Assembly: GCA_036510975.1 (NCBI GenBank)
Contig: DATCCY010000098.1
Span: forward strand, 1-26,058
Source: Longivirga sp036510975
Lineage (GTDB): Bacteria > Actinomycetota > Actinomycetes > S36-B12 > CAIYMF01
Direction: 5' to 3'
Length of the DNA: 26,058 nt
Shown here: positions 7,551 to 16,063 of the stretch, piece by piece
How the letters are laid out: each line of letters opens with the position of its first letter
Position numbering within the stretch: the stretch's first letter is position 1
Notes under the pieces: generated by a model
Told to the model about the DNA's origin: nothing
Databases searched by the model: none
The model's input: the letters and a program-made list of their open reading frames with translations, nothing else
Position numbers and translations under genes: made by a program

Positions 7551-9211
7551 TGCAGTGCGATCCAGGTGCACGAGTCCGGGGCGAGCGCCAGGGTTCCTCC
7601 GTCGTCGTACTCCGTCACCCCGGTGCTGAGCAGTACCTCGCCCTCGACCTCGACCAGCCGCTCGGTCTCGGAGACGTTGAGCAGCACCAGGACCGCGCCG
7701 TCACCGGGACGCTCGATGGCGAGCACGTCGTCTTGCCCCGACTCGCGCCAGATCAGCTCGCCGTCGCCCATCACCGGGCTCTCGCGGCGGATCCGCAGCG
7801 CGCGTCGGTAGAGCGAGAGCGTCGACCCGGGGTCGGCCTCCTGCGCCTCGGCCGTGACGCCGGCCCAGTCGGTCGGCTGGGGGAGCCACGGCGTCCCCGT
7901 GCTGAAGCCGTACGGCGGGGACTGGCCCGACCACGGGATCGGGACGCGGCAGCCGTCGCGGCCCTTGACCTGGCCCTCGGTGCGGAAGAACGTCGGGTCC
8001 TGGCGCGCGTCGTCGGGCAGGTCGACGACCTCGGGCAGCCCGAGCTCCTCGCCCTGGTAGAGGTACGCCGACCCGGGCAGGGCGAGCGAGAGCATGGACA
8101 TCGCGAGCGCGCGACGACGGCCGGTCTCGAGGTCGATCGTCGTCGCATCGAGCCACGGCGCGAACCGCGTCACCGGGCGCCACACGTCGTGGTTGGACAG
8201 GACCCACGTCGGCGGTGCGCCGACCGCGGCTGACGTCAGCAGCGACCTGCCGATGACGTCACGGATCACCGCGGCGTCCCAGTAGGCCTTGAGGAAGTGG
8301 AAGTTGAAGGTGGTGTGCAGCTCGTCGGGACGCGTGTAGGCGGCCTGGGCCTCGGTGGTGGCGACCCACGCCTCGCCGACGAACGCGCGCGGCGGCTCGT
8401 AGGAGTCGGCGATTCGGCGCCACTCGCGCCATACCTCGTGCACGCCGGGCTGGTCCCACGCGGGCCCGCGCTCGTTGCCGGCGAGCGGGAGGCCGTCGGG
8501 CTCAGGGCCGTCCGGCAGGCCCTCGGCCTTGATGAGCGAGTGCGCGACGTCGATGCGGAAGCCGTCGACGCCCATGTCGAACCAGAACCGCAGGGTCTTC
8601 TCGTAGTCGGCGTGGACCTCGGGGTTCCCCCAGTTCACGTCCGGCTGCGAGGTGTCGAACAGGTGGAGGTACCACCAGCCCGGATGCCCCTCGATCGGCG
8701 TCCACGCCGGGCCGCCGAACGCGCTGGGCCAGTTGTTGGGCGGCAGCTCGCCGTGCGGGCCCTTGCCGCGCACCGCGTGGAACCGGGACCACTCGGGCGA
8801 ACCCGGCGCGGTCTTCTGCGCCGCCGTGAACCAGGGGTGCTCCCACGAGAAGTGGTTGGGCACGACGTCGACGAAGACCCGCAGGTCGAGCGCGTGCGCC
8901 TCCGTGACGAGGGCCCGCATGTCGTCGAGGGTGCCCAGCCGCGGGTCGACGTCTCGCGGATCGGCGACGTCGTAGCCGCCGTCGAGCAACGGCGACGGGT
9001 AGAACGGCGAGAGCCAGACGGCGTCCACGCCGAGGTCGTGCAGGTAGGCGAGCCGCGAGCGGATGCCGGGGATGTCGCCGATGCCGTCGCCGTCGGAGTC
9101 CGAGAAGGAGCGCGGGTAGATCTGGTAGACGACCGCGTCACGCCACCAGTCGCGCGCCTTGCGGGGCGGGATGTCGGCGTTGCCCTCGCGGACGGGGAGG
9201 TCGATCGTCAC
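7547..9211 (-). CDS. aglA: Alpha-glucosidase, glycoside hydrolase family 13
   Basis: This 554-aa cytoplasmic GH13 enzyme removes terminal alpha-linked glucose from short oligosaccharides such as maltose or isomaltose. The barrel starts at WWRDAVVYQIYPRSFSDSDGDGIGDI. Conserved regions are DVVPNH (115-120), GFRIDVAH with nucleophile Asp221, FVGEAW with acid/base Glu280, and LSNHD with Asp342. LYQGEELGLPEV follows, then a C-terminal beta domain. All catalytic residues are present and there is no signal peptide. The layout resembles mycobacterial AglA (Rv2471). The ATG overlaps the upstream globin stop (ATGA, 9208-9211), and its own stop overlaps the MFS start. Exact linkage specificity (alpha-1,4 or alpha-1,6) cannot be read. 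Confidence 0.93.
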   Translation of the reverse strand: MTIDLPVREGNADIPPRKARDWWRDAVVYQIYPRSFSDSDGDGIGDIPGIRSRLAYLHDLGVDAVWLSPFYPSPLLDGGYDVADPRDVDPRLGTLDDMRALVTEAHALDLRVFVDVVPNHFSWEHPWFTAAQKTAPGSPEWSRFHAVRGKGPHGELPPNNWPSAFGGPAWTPIEGHPGWWYLHLFDTSQPDVNWGNPEVHADYEKTLRFWFDMGVDGFRIDVAHSLIKAEGLPDGPEPDGLPLAGNERGPAWDQPGVHEVWREWRRIADSYEPPRAFVGEAWVATTEAQAAYTRPDELHTTFNFHFLKAYWDAAVIRDVIGRSLLTSAAVGAPPTWVLSNHDVWRPVTRFAPWLDATTIDLETGRRRALAMSMLSLALPGSAYLYQGEELGLPEVVDLPDDARQDPTFFRTEGQVKGRDGCRVPIPWSGQSPPYGFSTGTPWLPQPTDWAGVTAEAQEADPGSTLSLYRRALRIRRESPVMGDGELIWRESGQDDVLAIERPGDGAVLVLLNVSETERLVEVEGEVLLSTGVTEYDDGGTLALAPDSCTWIALQ

Positions 9212-9645
9212 TGCGGCTCCTGGTGCATCGTGAGTCCTGCCGGGTTGTCAGCGGGTGCGGCGTTGACCATCGCGATGGCCGCGCCGACGAGGTAGCGCCA
9301 GAGCTCCTGCTCCCACGCGGGGTCGAGCTCCTGCTCGGCCATGGTCAGGTCGAGCGCCGCGCGCATGTGGGTGAGCCACCGGTCTCGGGCAGCGTCGTCG
9401 ATGACGTACGGATTGTGCCGCATCCGCAGGCGCGGGTGCCCCCGCTCGTCGGAGTAGGTCGTGGGCCCGCCCCAGTACTGCGTGAGGAACAGCAGGAGCC
9501 GTCGCTCGGCCGGCCCGAGGTCGTCGTCGGGGTACATCGCGCGCAGGACCGGGTCGCTCGCCACTCCCTCGTAGAAGTGGCCGACCAGAGCCTCGAAGAA
9601 CTCCGCACCGCCCATCTGGGAGTACGGCGACGTCTCGGATGACAT
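9208..9645 (-). CDS. glbO: Group II truncated hemoglobin (trHbO)
   Basis: This 145-aa 2-on-2 haem globin is probably cytoplasmic and involved in oxygen or reactive nitrogen/oxygen handling. Visible features are the B-helix Tyr (HFYEGV), MYPDDDLGPAERRLLLFLTQYWGGP with the CD1 Tyr, GHPRLRMRHNPYVI with the proximal His, and RWLTHM with the G8 Trp of group II. The C-terminal tail of about 20 residues is longer than in mycobacterial GlbO. I chose ATG 9645 because CAGAAT lies seven bases before it and could be a leaderless -10; ATG 9654 would add three residues. Its stop overlaps the alpha-glucosidase ATG by four bases. A globin/glucosidase pairing also exists in M. tuberculosis (Rv2470/Rv2471, from memory). 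Confidence 0.93.
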   Translation of the reverse strand: MSSETSPYSQMGGAEFFEALVGHFYEGVASDPVLRAMYPDDDLGPAERRLLLFLTQYWGGPTTYSDERGHPRLRMRHNPYVIDDAARDRWLTHMRAALDLTMAEQELDPAWEQELWRYLVGAAIAMVNAAPADNPAGLTMHQEPQ

Positions 9646-9652
9646 GCGGGCC

Positions 9653-9658
9653 ATTCTG
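9653..9658 (-). promoter_or_regulatory. Possible -10 of the glbO operon
   Basis: On the minus strand CAGAAT ends seven bases before ATG 9645, so a transcript could start at or next to the start codon. No convincing -35 is visible. This is weak evidence taken alone, but the pattern recurs in the window. Confidence 0.35.
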
Positions 9659-9690
9659 CCGTCACGGACCCGCGACGCCGTCCACCCGGG

Positions 9691-11217
9691 TCAGGACGCG
9701 CGGTCGACCGGCTCCGCGGCCGGGAGCGCCCGGGTCTCGGCCCGTTCGAGCTCCTCGGCGCTCTCGCGGATGTTGCGCAGCATGGAGCCGAAGATCACTC
9801 CGTGGAAGGGCAGCATGCTGGTCCAGTACGCGTGGCCGTACAACCCCTTGGGGTGGAACAGGGCGCGCTGGGTGTACACCGTGACGGCGGCGTCGCCCGT
9901 GCCCTCGGTGCGGATAGAGAGCTCCAGCCAGGCCAGGCCCGGCATCCGGAACTCGCCGCGCAGCCGGAGCATCCGCTCGGGGACGCGCTCCTCCACCCGC
10001 CAGAAGTCCAGCGGGTCCCCGACCCGAAGCCGATCCGGGTCGCGACGGCCACGGCGCAGACCGACGCCGCCGGACGCCCGGTCCATCCAGCCCCGCACCG
10101 CCCAGGCCGCGGGGAACGAGTAGTAGCCGCGGTCGCCGCCCAGGCCCTCGATCACGCGCCACAGGGAGGTGGGGCTCGCGTGCACGACCGTGCTGCGCTC
10201 GTCGGTGTAGAGCGAGCCGCCGGCCCAGCTGGGGTCGGACGGCAGCGGGTCGCTGGGTGCACCCGGCAGGCTCGAGTTGGACCACGCCGTGCGGACGTCG
10301 GCCTGCTGGATCTTGCTCAGCGCGAGCTCGACCGCACGCTCGTAGGGCACCAGTCCCTCGGGCGGGTCGGGGATGTAGTCCGCGATGTCGTGGTCGCGGC
10401 AGACGGTGCGCATCGTCACGCTCTCGACGAGCGGCTTGGCGACGGACCTCGGCACTGGGGTGATCAGCCCGACCCAGAACGATGAGAGCCCCGGCGTGCC
10501 CAGCGGCATGCGGACGACGAGGCGCTTGCGCAGGCCGGCGGCGCGCGCGTAGCCGTGCATCATCAGCTCGTAGGTCATGACGTCGGGGCCGCCGATGTCG
10601 AACGTCCGGTTGAGGCCGGCAGGCAGGTCGGCGCAGCGCACGAGGTAGTAGAGGACGTCGCGGATCGCGATCGGCTGCGTCGGCGTACGCACCCACGCCG
10701 GAGTGACCATCGCGGGCAGCCGCTCGGTGAGGTAGCGCGTCATCTCGAAGCTCGCCGAGCCGCTGCCGATGATGATCGCCGCGCGCAGCTCCACGGTCGG
10801 GACCTCGGAGAGCTGGAAGATCTCGCTGACCTCGCTGCGGCTGCGCATGTGGTGGCTCAGCTCGTCCGAGGGCACGTCGGGCATGAGAGCCCCGAGGTAG
10901 ACGATCCGGCCGACCTTCTCGTCGCGGGCGCAGGCCGCGAACAGCCGTGCGACGTGGCGCTCGATCTCCTCGAACCCGGGGCCCGCCGCCATCGAGTGCA
11001 GCAGGTAGTAGGCGACGTCGATCCCCCGGAGTGCCTGGTGGACCGCGTCGGGGTCGCCGGCGTCGCCCGCCACGACCTCGACCTTGTCTATCCAGGTGCG
11101 CTCGGAGAGCCGCTCGGGGTGGCGTGCGAGGACGCGCACCTCGTGGCCGGCGGCGAGGAGCTCGGGGACGAGGCGCCCGCCGATGTAGCCGGTCGCACCG
11201 GTGACGAGGCAACGCAT
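9691..11217 (-). CDS. SDR-type NAD(P)-binding protein fused to a DUF2867-like domain
   Basis: This 508-aa two-domain protein starts with a Rossmann NAD(P)-binding motif, VTGATGYIGG (about residues 5-14), and continues as an atypical/extended SDR of the NmrA or epimerase-like type (VRVLARHPERL, IVYLGALMPD, ELRAAIIIGSGSASFEM). From about residue 330 the second domain resembles DUF2867 (HASPTSLWRVIEGLGGDRGYYSF, RGWMDRASGGVGLRRGRRDP, FWRVEERVPERMLRL, FHPKGLYGHAYWTSMLPFH). This fusion is common in actinobacteria and often annotated as an SDR oxidoreductase. The substrate is unknown. ATG 11217 starts directly at the first beta strand. It stands alone on the minus strand, with 53 bases between it and mscS. 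Confidence 0.85.
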   Translation of the reverse strand: MRCLVTGATGYIGGRLVPELLAAGHEVRVLARHPERLSERTWIDKVEVVAGDAGDPDAVHQALRGIDVAYYLLHSMAAGPGFEEIERHVARLFAACARDEKVGRIVYLGALMPDVPSDELSHHMRSRSEVSEIFQLSEVPTVELRAAIIIGSGSASFEMTRYLTERLPAMVTPAWVRTPTQPIAIRDVLYYLVRCADLPAGLNRTFDIGGPDVMTYELMMHGYARAAGLRKRLVVRMPLGTPGLSSFWVGLITPVPRSVAKPLVESVTMRTVCRDHDIADYIPDPPEGLVPYERAVELALSKIQQADVRTAWSNSSLPGAPSDPLPSDPSWAGGSLYTDERSTVVHASPTSLWRVIEGLGGDRGYYSFPAAWAVRGWMDRASGGVGLRRGRRDPDRLRVGDPLDFWRVEERVPERMLRLRGEFRMPGLAWLELSIRTEGTGDAAVTVYTQRALFHPKGLYGHAYWTSMLPFHGVIFGSMLRNIRESAEELERAETRALPAAEPVDRAS

Positions 11218-11270
11218 GGCCCCAGTCTGTCGGGCCGTGGGCGGTCCCGCTCGTCAGGCGGTGGGGCGCA

Positions 11271-12263
11271 CTAGCTGCGCTGGCCCGTGCCCGTCCCCCC
11301 GGTGGCGGGCGGCGGGCTGCCGGGGAGGTTCTGGCGCACGAGCACCGGGACGCGCACGCCGGCCTTGTCGAAGGCCAGCTTCAGCTGCTCGCGCAGGGCG
11401 CGACCGGCCGACATCTGCTGGTCCGGCGCGGCCTTCGCGGTGACGCGCACGAACACCGCGTCACCGCTCACGCTCTCGACGCCGGCGTAGGTCGGCGTGC
11501 CGAACAGGATGCCGTCGTAGGCGGGGTCGCCGTCCATCCGGGAGCCGACCTCCTCGACGATGCGGCGAACCCGGTCGAGGTCCTCGTTGTAGGCGATGGG
11601 GACGTCGACGATCGCCAGCGTCCAGCCCTGGGAACGGTTCGCGACCCGGAGGATCTCTCCGTTGCGCACGTACCAGACGACGCCGGACAGGTCGCGGATG
11701 CGCGTCACACGCAGCGTGACCTCCTCGACCGTGCCGGTCGCCGGACCGAGGTCGACGACGTCGCCGACGCCGAACTGGTCCTCGAGCACGAGGAAGATGC
11801 CGGAGAGGAAGTCCTTCACGAGCGTCTGCGCGCCGAAGCCGAGGGCGACGCCGATGACGCCGGCGCTCGCGAGCAGCGGCGCCATGTTGACGCCGAGCTG
11901 TCCGAGGATGATGAGCAGCGCGAGCGTGACGATCGTGAACGTGGTGATGCTCCGCAGCAGCTGCGAGATCGCCTCGAAGCGCTGCTCGCGACGCTGGCTC
12001 ATCAGGACGGCGGTGAGCTCCTGGGTGCCCTCGACCCCGCGGGCCTGCCCGGGTCGCTCCTGCTGGTCGAGCCGGTTCTTGGCGTTCTGGGTCACCCGAC
12101 GGATGAGTCGCACGACGATCCACCAGATGATGGACGACACCACGACCGTGAGCACGATGATGATGGCGTTCTTCGTCAACCAGTCGCCGACCGCCTGCCA
12201 GAAGCTCTGGGCGCTCGACGACGAGGTCGATCCCGCCATCGGCACGAGCCGGCTGCTGAGCAT
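11271..12263 (-). CDS. Small-conductance mechanosensitive channel, MscS family
   Basis: This 330-aa membrane channel opens under membrane tension to release solutes during hypo-osmotic shock. The first helix is near residues 29-55 (NAIIIVLTVVVSSIIWWIVVRLI). A second hydrophobic stretch (FTIVTLALLIILGQLGV) runs into the Gly/Ala-rich pore helix LASAGVIGVALGFGAQTLVKDFLSG. The conserved beta-domain entrance IFLVLEDQFGVGDVVDLG and VRNGEIL motif follow, then the alpha/beta cytoplasmic cage domain. The C-terminus ends in a Pro/Gly/Thr-rich tail. It lies 13 bases after the prolyl oligopeptidase gene, but TAGGCT six bases before its ATG suggests its own leaderless promoter. Confidence 0.92.
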   Translation of the reverse strand: MLSSRLVPMAGSTSSSSAQSFWQAVGDWLTKNAIIIVLTVVVSSIIWWIVVRLIRRVTQNAKNRLDQQERPGQARGVEGTQELTAVLMSQRREQRFEAISQLLRSITTFTIVTLALLIILGQLGVNMAPLLASAGVIGVALGFGAQTLVKDFLSGIFLVLEDQFGVGDVVDLGPATGTVEEVTLRVTRIRDLSGVVWYVRNGEILRVANRSQGWTLAIVDVPIAYNEDLDRVRRIVEEVGSRMDGDPAYDGILFGTPTYAGVESVSGDAVFVRVTAKAAPDQQMSAGRALREQLKLAFDKAGVRVPVLVRQNLPGSPPPATGGTGTGQRS

Positions 12264-12269
12264 GGTCGA

Positions 12270-12275
12270 AGCCTA
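12270..12275 (-). promoter_or_regulatory. Leaderless -10 for mscS
   Basis: TAGGCT on the minus strand fits TANNNT. It lies in the 13-base gap between the oligopeptidase stop and the mscS ATG, and six bases separate it from the ATG. No clear SD is present. The -35 is weak. Confidence 0.5.
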
Positions 12276-12276
12276 G

Positions 12277-14355
12277 TCAGGGCAGCTCGAGGCCGGTCCA
12301 CCGCGCGATGAAGGCGAGCATGTCGGCCTGCTCCACGATGGCGCGGTCGAGGGAGCGGGCACCGTGCCCGACCTCGGCGCCCGCGCGGATGAGGACCGGG
12401 CGCGTGCCGCTCGTCGCGTGCTGCAGCGCCGCGCACAGCTTGCGTCCGTGCATCGGATCGGTGCGCGTGTCGTTGTCGAACACCATGAACAGCGTCGCGG
12501 GGTAGTCCGTCGCCTCCACCACGTTGTGGTACGGCGAGTAGCCGAGCAGCCAGCCGAGCTCCTCGGGCACCTGAGGGTCGCCGTACTCGACGGTCCACGT
12601 GCGACCGAGCTGCGAGCGGACGTAGCCGACCATGTCGAGCAGCGGCGCGCTGCACACGACCGTGCCGTACAGCTCCGGACGTTGCGTGAGCGCAGCACCG
12701 ACGAGGAGACCGCCGTTGCTCCCGCCGTGGATGGCGAGCTGGGCGCGCGTGGTCCAGCCCTTTCGCTCGAGCCACTCGGCCGCGGCGTGGAAGTCGTCGA
12801 ACACGTTCTGCTTCTCGCCGAGCATGCCTGCGCGGTGCCAGTCCTCGCCCTCCTCGCCGCCGCCGCGGACGCAGGCCACGGCGTAGACGCCGCCCGCCTC
12901 GACCCACGCCAGCGCGGTGGCGGAGAAGCCGGGCGTCATGGGGATGCCGAAGCCGCCGTAGCCGTAGAGGAACGTGGGGCGCGGGTGATCAGGCGCCGCT
13001 TCCTTGGACAGCAGGAACATCCGGACGAGCGTGCCGTCCTTCGAGGTGTAGGTGACCTGCTGGCTCACGACCTCAGGGACGTCGACGGACCCCGGGGGCG
13101 AGGAGTACAGCGACACCTCGCCCGTCCGTGCGTCGTAGCAGTGAACGTGGATCTGGGTCGTGAAGTCGGTGTAGACGAACCACATGAGCGGCCCGCCCTC
13201 GGGCCGCTCCACGAGGCCGCCGAGCGTGCCGACGCCCGGCAGCGGCACGGACCCGACGCGCTCGCCGGTGGCCAGGTCGTGCAACGTCACCTCGCCCACG
13301 GTGTGCCGCGTCCACGACACCGCGAGCAGCGGGCGCTCGAGGTCGTCGCCGTCGAGGACCGCGAAGTCCTCGAGAACCGCCTCGTCGTCCTCGGGGACGA
13401 GCTCGACCCAGTGCTCGGCGGTCGGCGTCGTCGGGTCGGTCACGAGGAGCCGGCCGCGCGGCGCGTCGAGGTCGGTGTGGATGTAGGCGCGACCGTCGCG
13501 GCCGACGTGCAGCGAGGTGCTGGCGTCGACGCCCACCTGCACCTCGAGCAGCTCGGGCGCCTCGAGCGGCGACGCCGCGAGGTCGGCGATCCACAGGTCG
13601 TTGCGCGGCTCGGTCCCCTCCTGGCTCGCGACGACCAGCCAACGGCCGTCCATGCTCACGGACACGCCGTAGTAGCTCGTGACGACCCGGCCGCCGCCGA
13701 AGATCTCGACATCCTCGCTCGGGTCGGTGCCGACCCGGTGGAGGTACACACGCCGGTGGAACTGCCCCTCGTCCTCGGGCAGGTCGGCGGGGTCGAGCCG
13801 GCGGACGTAGTAGTACGACTCCCCGCCCGGGAGCCAGGCGATGGGGGCGTAGCGCACCCGGTCGATCGGGCCGTCGACCGTCTCGCCGGTCTCGACGTCC
13901 ATGACCCGGACGATGGACTCCTCGGTGCCACCCTCGGAGAGCTGGTAGGCGAGCAGGTCGCCCTCCTTGCTCGGCTGCCACGTGTCGAGCGTGGTGAGGC
14001 CCGTGGCATCCAGTGCGATGGGGTCGACGAGCACGCGCTCAGTGCCGTCGGGATCAACGGTGCAGAGCACGGCGAACTGCTGGGATCCCTCGCGTCGCAT
14101 GAAGAACCGACGGTCGCGGCGGAACGTGGGTGCCCCGATGCCCCCCGCGGAGACGAGGGTCGCGATGCGCTCGCGCCAGTGCTCGGTCGTGGTCCAGGCG
14201 GCGCGCTCGGACGCGAGCAGCTCGGCCTGCTGGGCCGCCCAGGACACCGTCCGCTCGTCGGTCGCGTCCTCGAGCCAGCGATACGGGTCGGGCACGGGCA
14301 CGCCGTCGTAGTCGTCGACGAGATCGAGGCGGGGGGCGTCCGGGTAGGTCGGCAT
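12277..14355 (-). CDS. Prolyl oligopeptidase, peptidase family S9A
   Basis: This 692-aa serine peptidase cleaves after proline in short peptides and is probably cytoplasmic, since no signal peptide is present. The N-terminal PDAPRLDLVDDYDGVPVPDPYRWLED is the S9A entry motif. A beta-propeller fills about residues 70-410 (YYYVRRL, MDGRWLVVASQEG, LLVTDPTTPTAEHW). The catalytic alpha/beta-hydrolase domain follows: PTFLYGYGGFGIPMTPGFS, the GGSNGG nucleophile elbow with Ser546, Asp about 629 in VFDNDTRTDP, and His664 in GAEVGHGAR. The triad is complete and the length usual. ATG 14355 lies six bases from TAGGGT on the coding strand, so the transcript may be leaderless. Confidence 0.95.
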   Translation of the reverse strand: MPTYPDAPRLDLVDDYDGVPVPDPYRWLEDATDERTVSWAAQQAELLASERAAWTTTEHWRERIATLVSAGGIGAPTFRRDRRFFMRREGSQQFAVLCTVDPDGTERVLVDPIALDATGLTTLDTWQPSKEGDLLAYQLSEGGTEESIVRVMDVETGETVDGPIDRVRYAPIAWLPGGESYYYVRRLDPADLPEDEGQFHRRVYLHRVGTDPSEDVEIFGGGRVVTSYYGVSVSMDGRWLVVASQEGTEPRNDLWIADLAASPLEAPELLEVQVGVDASTSLHVGRDGRAYIHTDLDAPRGRLLVTDPTTPTAEHWVELVPEDDEAVLEDFAVLDGDDLERPLLAVSWTRHTVGEVTLHDLATGERVGSVPLPGVGTLGGLVERPEGGPLMWFVYTDFTTQIHVHCYDARTGEVSLYSSPPGSVDVPEVVSQQVTYTSKDGTLVRMFLLSKEAAPDHPRPTFLYGYGGFGIPMTPGFSATALAWVEAGGVYAVACVRGGGEEGEDWHRAGMLGEKQNVFDDFHAAAEWLERKGWTTRAQLAIHGGSNGGLLVGAALTQRPELYGTVVCSAPLLDMVGYVRSQLGRTWTVEYGDPQVPEELGWLLGYSPYHNVVEATDYPATLFMVFDNDTRTDPMHGRKLCAALQHATSGTRPVLIRAGAEVGHGARSLDRAIVEQADMLAFIARWTGLELP

Positions 14356-14361
14356 GAGGCC

Positions 14362-14367
14362 ACCCTA
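14362..14367 (-). promoter_or_regulatory. Leaderless -10 for the prolyl oligopeptidase gene
   Basis: TAGGGT on the minus strand (TANNNT) is six bases before ATG 14355, placing the expected transcription start at the start codon. There is no SD sequence between them. Confidence 0.5.
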
Positions 14368-14497
14368 AAAGAGCCTCGCGGTGCCGACGTCGGGTGAAGT
14401 CGCTGCGATCCGGCCCGCCGCCGCCACGGGGCCGTGCTGTCGCACGCGGCCAGCGGGCTCCAGGACCGGCCCGCCGCGCCGCGGACCGTCACATCCG

Positions 14498-14964
14498 GTG
14501 ACCTGTGATCGCGGCCACCCGGTGCTCATCCCGAGCGAGACCGTGCGCCGGGTCCTGTGCGACTGCGAGCTGGCGACCGTCGTCGTCCGCCCGTCGCTCC
14601 TCGACGAGACAGGGAGGTGCGCCAACCCCCTCGCCGACCTGCTGCTCGAGGCGTCCCGGGAGGTCCTCTACGTCGGCCGCGCCGAGCGCGTCGTCCCGCC
14701 ACGACTCCGCCGGGCGCTCGAGGTGCGGGATCAGCACTGCCGGTTCCCCGGTTGCCGTGCGCACGTCCGGCGTTGCCACGCCCACCACGTGCGGGAGTGG
14801 GAGAACGGCGGCTCGACGGACCTCGACAACCGCGTCCTGCTGTGGTGCGTCATCACCGCGCCGTCAACGAAGGCCACTGGACCATCACCCGCACCCCCGA
14901 CGCCCCACCAGGCGCAACCGGCGCGTGGACGTTCACCCCACCACCACGACCGCCTCGGCCCTGA
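14498..14964 (+). pseudogene. Remnant of a DUF222/HNH endonuclease protein (13E12-like)
   Basis: Only the C-terminal part of a DUF222-HNH protein remains. The first recognisable residues are HPVLIPSETVRRVLCDCELATVVV. The typical VLYVGRAERVVPPRLRRALEVRD segment follows, then the HNH zinc-type core (CRFPGC, CHAHHVREWENGGSTDLDNRVLLWC). At about 14846-14850 the frame breaks: inserting one base after TGC restores RHHRAVNEGHWTITRTPD and a stop at 14964. The whole DUF222 domain is missing, because the prolyl oligopeptidase promoter lies only ~130 bases upstream. Intact members are usually above 400 aa and occur in many copies in actinobacteria. This is a decayed copy with no expected activity. GTG 14498 is a nominal left boundary only. 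Confidence 0.8.
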
Positions 14965-15079
14965 CGTCCCGCGGACCCAGGGCGCACCACTCCTCACCCC
15001 TCGCTGCACGACGTCGCGGGCTTTCCAGCGTCGTGTCACCTCCCGGACCAGCCCGCTCCAGGACCTGAGCATCGCCTGG

Positions 15080-16003
15080 TCAGCGCTTCGGGTGGGCGAG
15101 GAGGAAGGTGACGGCGTCAGGCACCAGTGCGTCCGTGAACGAGAAGCCGTGGTCGACGCCCTGGACCGTCCACAGCTGGACCGAGGTGCCGTGCGCGCAG
15201 CCTCCGAACGCTGAGACGACCGTCTCGGCGCCGGCCACGTCGACGGCAAGATCGAGCCGACGCCCGGTCGGCGTTCGGTCCGCAGCGCAGCCGTCGAAGC
15301 GAGCCCACTGCGCCACCGTGTCCGGCGCCGACGGGAAGGCGGGACCGAAGAGCTCGCCTCCCCCATAGGGGACCGTCTCGTCCGCGGTCCCGTGGATCTC
15401 CAGCACGCTGACCGGCCGGGAGGGCCTGCACCGGGTCGGGTCGAGGTAGGTGGCACCCGCCATGCTGACGACGCCTGCGATCGTGTCGGCATGGTCACAG
15501 GCCATCCGGTAGGCCATGAAGCCCCCGTTCGACACCCCGAACAGGTAGACGCGGGCCGCGTCGACGCGGTAGCGCGACGAGACGACCCGGATGATCCCGG
15601 CGAGGTACGCCGAGTCGTCGACAGACGTGCCGTCCCGGTCGCAGCACGCGTCGGTCGCGTTCCAGAACTGGGCCCCCGTGGAGTCCCTCGTGCCGTCGGG
15701 GTGCACGTAGAGGAAACCCGCGCGGTCGGCCTCGGCCTGCATCGAGAAGTAGGCGTCCATCTGCGAACCGGTCGTGGTGTACCCGTGCAGCAGGATCAGC
15801 AAGGGGAACGCGACGGTGCCGTTGTAGCCGGTCGGCACGAACACGTCGTAGGGACGGTCGCCCGACCGGCCATCCGACGTCGACGCGGAGACGGCAGACG
15901 CCGTGCCCGTGCCCGGGGGTTGTTGCCCCGAGCCGCCGCAGGCAGTCAGGGCCAGAGCTGTTGTCGCGACGATCATGAGCGAGGGCCTGGTGAGACGGTT
16001 CAT
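15080..16003 (-). CDS. Secreted lipoprotein esterase, PHB-depolymerase/LpqC family
   Basis: This 307-aa alpha/beta hydrolase is exported and lipid-anchored. MNRLTRPSLMIVATTALALT is a signal sequence ending in lipobox LTAC with Cys22, followed by a Gly/Ser/Gln/Pro linker. The catalytic domain shows PLLILLHGYTTTGSQMD (oxyanion region), GVSNGGFMAYRMACD with the nucleophile Ser, EIHGTADETVPYGG with the Asp, and GVDHGFSF with the His. These are features of family 1 esterases that include polyhydroxybutyrate depolymerase, feruloyl esterase and mycobacterial LpqC. The polymer or ester substrate is not determined. I chose ATG 16003 because the signal peptide starts there and CAGGGG lies upstream; the frame runs open to 16129 but that stretch is not signal-peptide-like. 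It is convergent with the HNH remnant. Confidence 0.88.
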   Translation of the reverse strand: MNRLTRPSLMIVATTALALTACGGSGQQPPGTGTASAVSASTSDGRSGDRPYDVFVPTGYNGTVAFPLLILLHGYTTTGSQMDAYFSMQAEADRAGFLYVHPDGTRDSTGAQFWNATDACCDRDGTSVDDSAYLAGIIRVVSSRYRVDAARVYLFGVSNGGFMAYRMACDHADTIAGVVSMAGATYLDPTRCRPSRPVSVLEIHGTADETVPYGGGELFGPAFPSAPDTVAQWARFDGCAADRTPTGRRLDLAVDVAGAETVVSAFGGCAHGTSVQLWTVQGVDHGFSFTDALVPDAVTFLLAHPKR

Positions 16004-16063
16004 CCCGCACCCCTGACCGGGGCGAGCGCGCCGTCGACCACCTGGCTGGGAGCCCATCCAGTG

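Noticed and set aside
12364..14397. 677-aa open frame on + opposite the prolyl oligopeptidase
   Set aside because: Antisense of a gene with a complete catalytic triad; the composition (Arg, Val, Glu, His, Gly) is the mirror of G+C-rich codons and shows no domain.
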